Assembly (NCBI GenBank): GCA_028564705.1
Contig: JAPXFQ010000381.1
Location: 281,203 to 345,202 of the forward strand
Reading direction: 5' to 3'
DNA from: Apricaphanius iberus
Lineage: Eukaryota > Chordata > Actinopteri > Cyprinodontiformes > Aphaniidae
Length of the DNA stretch: 64,000 nucleotides
Below the pieces are notes generated by a model. It worked only from the letters and a program-made list of their open reading frames with translations. It made no database searches and was not told the origin of the DNA. The position numbers and the translations under genes are program-made. Below, in pieces: positions 43,401-49,400 of this stretch; position 1 is the stretch's first letter; every line of letters begins with the position of its first letter.

Positions 43401-46400
43401 TGGTTGTTACCGACGACGTGGAGGAAACGATGTCACTGATCTGCTCAGGAGCAAAGGTCTATATCTATCTCTCCGTCTGTTAATAAGCCCCACCATGTCC
43501 TTATCTGAGCCATCTCACCTGTGTACAGGTATCCTCATCTGACCCCCAGAGCCACTCCCCCATCCTGCTGGCTGAGAAGGCCAATCAGGCTCTGCAGATT
43601 GAGCTGCTGCGTCTCAACGAGTACACAGGTAACCCTCATCTGAAGGTCTGTTTCCAGGGAAAGCGGTTCTGGACATTAACGACTGATTTGTTCTTTTACA
43701 GAGGTCCCGCCTCACCAGCCTCAGTCAGCCAATAGGAAGCTGAGCACCCTCCCATCAGGTAAGGCACCAACTTTGATCAAAACGACTTGAAGAGACGAAG
43801 ACAGATGAACTTCTGTTTACAGATTGAAACATGTGGAGAACGTGTTGATTCAGTGATCCAACCAGTAACCCTCAATGATCCAACCAGTAACCCTCAATGA
43901 TCCAACCAGTAACCCCCAATGATCCAACGTTTAACCCCCAATGATCCAACCAGTAACCCTCAATGATCCAACCAGTAACCCTCAATGATCCAACCAGTAA
44001 CCCTCAATGATCCAACCAGTAACCCCTCAACGATCCAACCAGTAACCCCCAATGATCCAACCAGTAACCCCCAATGATCCAACCAGTAACCCTCAATGAT
44101 CCAACCAGTAACCCTCAATGATCCAACCAGTAACCCCTCAACGATCCAACCAGTAACCCCCAATGATCCAACCAGTAACCCCCAATGATCCAACCAGTAA
44201 CCCTCAATGATCCAACCAGTAACCCTCAATGATCCAACCAGTAACCCCTCAACGATCCAACCAGTAACCCCCAATGATCCAACCAGTAACCCCCAATGAT
44301 CCAACCAGTAACCCTCAATGATCCAACCAGTAACCCTCAATGATCCAACCAGTAACCCCTCAACGATCCAACCAGTAACCCCCAATGATCCAACCAGTAA
44401 CCCCCAATGATCCAACCAGTAACCCTCAATGATCCAACCAGTAACCCTCAATGATCCAACCAGTAACCCCTCAACGATCCAACCAGTAACCCCCAATGAT
44501 CCAACCAGTAACCCCCAATGATCCAACCAGTAACCCTCAATGATCCAACCAGTAACCCTCAATGATCCAACCAGTAACCCCTCAACGATCCAACCAGTAA
44601 CCCCCAATGATCCAACCAGTAACCCCCAATGATCCAACCAGTAACCCTCAATGATCCAACCAGTAACCCTCAATGATCCAACCAGTAACCCCTCAACGAT
44701 CCAACCAGTAACCCCCAATGATCCAACCAGTAACCCCCAATGATCCAACCAGTAACCCTCAATGATCCAACCAGTAACCCTCAATGATCCAACCAGTAAC
44801 CCCTCAACGATCCAACCAGTAACCCCCAATGATCCAACCAGTAACCCCCAATGATCCAACCAGTAACCCTCAATGATCCAACCAGTAACCCTCAATGATC
44901 CAACCAGTAACCCCTCAACGATCCAACCAGTAACCCCCAATGATCCAACCAGTAACCCCCAATGATCCAACCAGTAACCCTCAATGATCCAACCAGTAAC
45001 CCTCAATGATCCAACCAGTAACCCCCAATGATCCAACCAGTAACCCCCAATGATCCAACCAGTAACCCCCAATGATCCAACCAGTAACCCTCAATGATCC
45101 AACCAGTAACCCTCAATGATCCAACCAGTAACCCCTCAATGATCCAACCAGTAACCCCCAATGATCCAACCAGTAACCCTCAATGATCCAACCAGTAACC
45201 CTCAATGATCCAACCAGTAACCCCCAATGATCCAACCAGTAACCCCCAATGATCCAACCAGTAACCCTCAATGATCCAACGTTTAACCCTCATTGATCCA
45301 ACCAGTAACCCTCAATGATCCAACCAGTAACTCTCAATGATCCAACCAGTAACCCTCAATGATCCAACCAGTAACCCCCAATGATCCAACCAGAGAGGAA
45401 GCCAACGCTGGTTCTTTGTAATGGGAACCATGACTGGCTGACTCTGTAGTTATTCAAAGAAGAAACCAGAGCAAGATATAATACCTTGTGTGTCTCCTGT
45501 GTTACCTGGGCAGGTGAGGAGGATGAGGAGCTTCACGGTAAACTGGAGGAAGATCGCTTTTTCTTCTCTTTGGAAAATGACTCTGCAGCCTGTGACGTCT
45601 TGGACCTGCGAGAAGTTCTTTCTGTTTTCCTGAAAGACGGGTAAATCTGGACTGTTCTGTCTCTGATGAGCCGGTTCTGGGTAGAAAACGGTCCGATTGG
45701 TCTGAGCAACAGGAACAAACAGGATTCAAGATAAAAATGAATAAATCTGAAAAGAAATTAGAAAAAGAAATAAAAAATGGTTTTAGACAGAAATAAAAAG
45801 TTATAAGAGGAGGTAGACGATGTATTCTGGGGTGTTACTGGGAGTCAGTCTGAGGAAGTACAACCATTCAGTCCAAAGTTATCAGTGAAATAATAGAAAT
45901 CTGTTGTTTGTGTTGCTGTCTTCATACCAGAAACATTAAACTAAATCCAAACATGCACCATTAGCTGAGGGAATATAAACTAGAAATGCTCTCTGCTGGA
46001 GGTTTCTGGTTGAAATCCTCTCATTACTGCCTCTGTGTCTTCAGGCCAAACCATCAGTTTGAGTTGGTGACGCTGAACGATCACCTGATCTGTGACGCTG
46101 ATGACAGAGAGACGCTCCAGAATCACCTGCTTCACATACTGAAGGTAGAACAGCGCCCCCTGCAGCTGATCTCAGAGCAGCCCTCATGCTAACCACAGCC
46201 TGCTTTCTAGGTCATTCTACCAGGAGGCGTGACCTACGCTGAGGTGGGCGGAGCCTCAGCCGTCAGCAAGGTGTGTATGGTGGATGTGGGCGGGACTTCC
46301 AATCAGTCTGATGTCTGGTTGTTACTGTGGGAAGACGGCGTCAGCATCCACCCTGTGCAGAGAGACGCACAGCCAGCGCTGAGCTTCGAACTGAGCATGC

Positions 46401-49400
46401 TCAGTGACAAAGGTAGGTCATTTAAAGATGAGCAAAAAATATTCATAAACCCTGGGATATTAAGGTTTATCTGTTAGGCTAGGCAGGGAAACTGGGGGAT
46501 TATGGGAGAATAACAGTAAAAGCGTAAAATATATTAGAGACACATTTACAAACATGATATTCCGGCCATTATTAATTGGGTTTGTAATGGCTAAGGAGCT
46601 GATCTTTTCTCCTAGAAGGATCCACTAAACGAGTTTCTACTACGTCTTTACTTACTGGTTAACATTGAAAGTAGTCCCTGATCAGGGCCCCTCTGGTTTT
46701 CTTGCCTGCTGCTCCATCTAGAACCTCCTCGGACCTGGAGGATGGTTGCTCACAGACACAGAACCTGGTCCTGGTTCTGCCAGAGGTTCCTTCCTGTGGA
46801 TTCATGGCGCCTTGTGAATAAACTGGACTGAATATGACTCGGATCCCAGACAGATTAGCTCAGAGATCAGCTCCCTTTATCATTTCACTTTGACCCAGAG
46901 CCTGATGTTAGTGCTGATGCTGTGAGACTGTCAAGGCCTGTAAACGGATATTATATTTAAAACACTCTGATCATACTGAATAACAATAGAGGACCAACAG
47001 ATAAAACAGCTCAGCTCTTATCAGGTTGTTCTGACTAGAACCAAACAGTGTTTAACACAATGAGCAGAAATATAATGATCATCAGGATATCATGGATTTT
47101 AAGAACCATCATCTAACTCAGTTTAATTTGTTTCTTGTTTCAGAGATGGTTTTACAGGAAGACATCATCACCTTGGCAACCCCAGAAAGGCGAGTATCTG
47201 CAGTCAAATATAAAATTCAGAATTATTCATACGCCGGGCAAATTTAGACTTTAAGTGATTTCCAATCAGCCACAAACTTCTTCTAATATGGGAGCAGCTT
47301 CTTTGTGGTTCTTCTGGTGCTAATCGTTGATATTTGGGGGTGATCTTTAAGCTTCTGAGGTTGGAAAGCCTGCACACTGTCATCAGGACCTTTTGGTTGT
47401 AATAAAAGCTGAAGAGGGGGCTGTGGGGCTTTTACTGTGGGGGGTAACTTCTCTCTAGCTGCTTCTTAAAAGAAATATCTGAGTCAGTATATCTCAGAGA
47501 GAATCACAGACTAAGGTTTTTAACTTTCCTAGTTTTATTTTATTCCTATTTAAGTTGTTTCCTGATTGTTTGTGTTGAAAAGCATTTTGTGATCATTTCT
47601 ATAAATGCGCTCTATGAATAAAGCTTTACTTACACTATGACTCTAATATAGTTTTAAATGAACACATTTTATTCTGGGGCTGGACTGAACATCCCAGAAT
47701 GATTTCATCATTGGTAATAAAAGCTGTTTCTAGCCATCTGATTGGCTGAAGCTCAACAGGTAAAATCTGTCTATTTTCAACAGGTCTATAGCCTTACGCT
47801 TTGAGGAACAACTCAGCTGTGAGACCTGGTTCAAACACCTGATGAAAGCTCTGGCCAATCAGGACTCAGCTCCCAGGCAACCACCAGGAGCCAATCAGAA
47901 CCCAGCAGGGATTAAAGGTTCTGTCTCCCCGGCCATCGAGCGCTGCATCTCCCACATCACCACCTACGGTGAGTCCGTCCGTCCGTCCAGCCAGCCTGAT
48001 GGAGGACAGGCGTAGCATTAGGTGTAGCATCAGCGTGTAGCATCAGGTGTAGCATTAGGTGTACCATCAGGGTGTACCATCAGGTGTAGCATCAGGGTGT
48101 AGCATCAGAGTGTAGAATTAAGGCGTAGCATTAGGCATAGCATCAGGGTGTAGCATCAGGGTGTAGCATCAGAGTGTAGAATTAAGGCGTAGCATTAGGC
48201 ATAGCATCAGGGCGTAGCATCAGGGGGTAGCATCAGGGTGTAGCATTAGCATGTAGCATCAGGCGTAGAATTAGGCGTAGCATCAGGGTGTAGCATTAGG
48301 GCTTGGCATTAGCATGTAGCATTAGGCGTAGCATCAGGGTGTAGCATTAGGGCTTGGCATTAGCATGTAGCATTAGGCGTAGCATCAGGGTGTAGCATTA
48401 GCATGTAGCATTAAGCGTAGCATCAGAGTGTAGCATCAAGGTGTAGCATTAGGGCGTAGCATTAGCATGTAGCATTAGGCGTAGCATCAGGGTGTAGCAT
48501 TAGCATGTAGCATTAGGCGTAGCATCGGGGTGTAGCATTAGCATGTAGCATTAGGCTTAGCATCAGGGTGTAGCATTAGCATGTAGCATTAGCATGTAGC
48601 ATCAGGTGTAGAATTAGGCGTAGCATCAGGGTGTAGCATTAGGGCTTGGCATTAGCATGTAGCATTAGGCGTAGCATCAGGGTGTAGCATTAGCATGTAG
48701 CATTAGCATGTAGCATCAGGTGTAGAATTAGGCGTAGCATCAGGGTGTAGCATTAGGGCTTGGCATTAGCATGTAGCATTAGGCGTAGCATCAGGGTGTA
48801 GCATTAGCATGTAGCATTAGGCGTAGCATCAGAGTGTAGCATCAAGGTGTAGCATTAGGGCGTAGCATTAGGGCGTAGCATTAGCATGTAGCATTAGGCG
48901 TAGCATCAGGGCTTGGCATTAGCATGTAGCATTAGGCGTAGCATCAGGGTGTAGCATTAGCATGTAGCATTAGGCGTAGCATCAGAGTGTAGCATCAAGG
49001 TGTAGCATTACACGTAGCATCAGAGTGTAGCATTAAGGCGTAGCATTAGCATGTAGCATTAGGCATAGCATCAGGTTGTAGCATTATTAGCATGTAGCAT
49101 TAGGCATAGCATCAGGGTGTAGCATTATTAGCATGTAGCATTAGGCGTAGCATCAGGGTGTAGCATTATTAGCATGTAGCATTAGGCGTAGCATCAGGGT
49201 GTAGCATTATTAGCATGTAGCATTAGGTGTAGCATCAGAGTGTAGCATCAAGGTGTAGCATTAGGGCGTAGCATTAGCATGTAGCATTAGGCGTAGCATC
49301 AGGGTGTAGCATTAGCATGTAGAATTAGGCGTAGCATCAGGGTGTAGCATTAGCATGTAGCATTAGGCGTACCATCAGGGTGTAGCATTAAGGCGTAGCA

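Noticed and set aside
43960..45072. 370-codon minus-strand frame with GYWLDHWGLLVGS repeats
   Set aside because: Translation of the 111-bp higher-order repeat, which is an intron on the other strand.
43853..45391. CRISPR-like array of regular repeats
   Set aside because: No unique spacers; monomers abut as in a minisatellite, and the genome is eukaryotic.
47190..47195. Normal GT donor CGA|GTATCT for ARAP-like exon 20
   Set aside because: It would shift the frame into exon 21 and destroy the PH4 helix; the GC donor keeps it.
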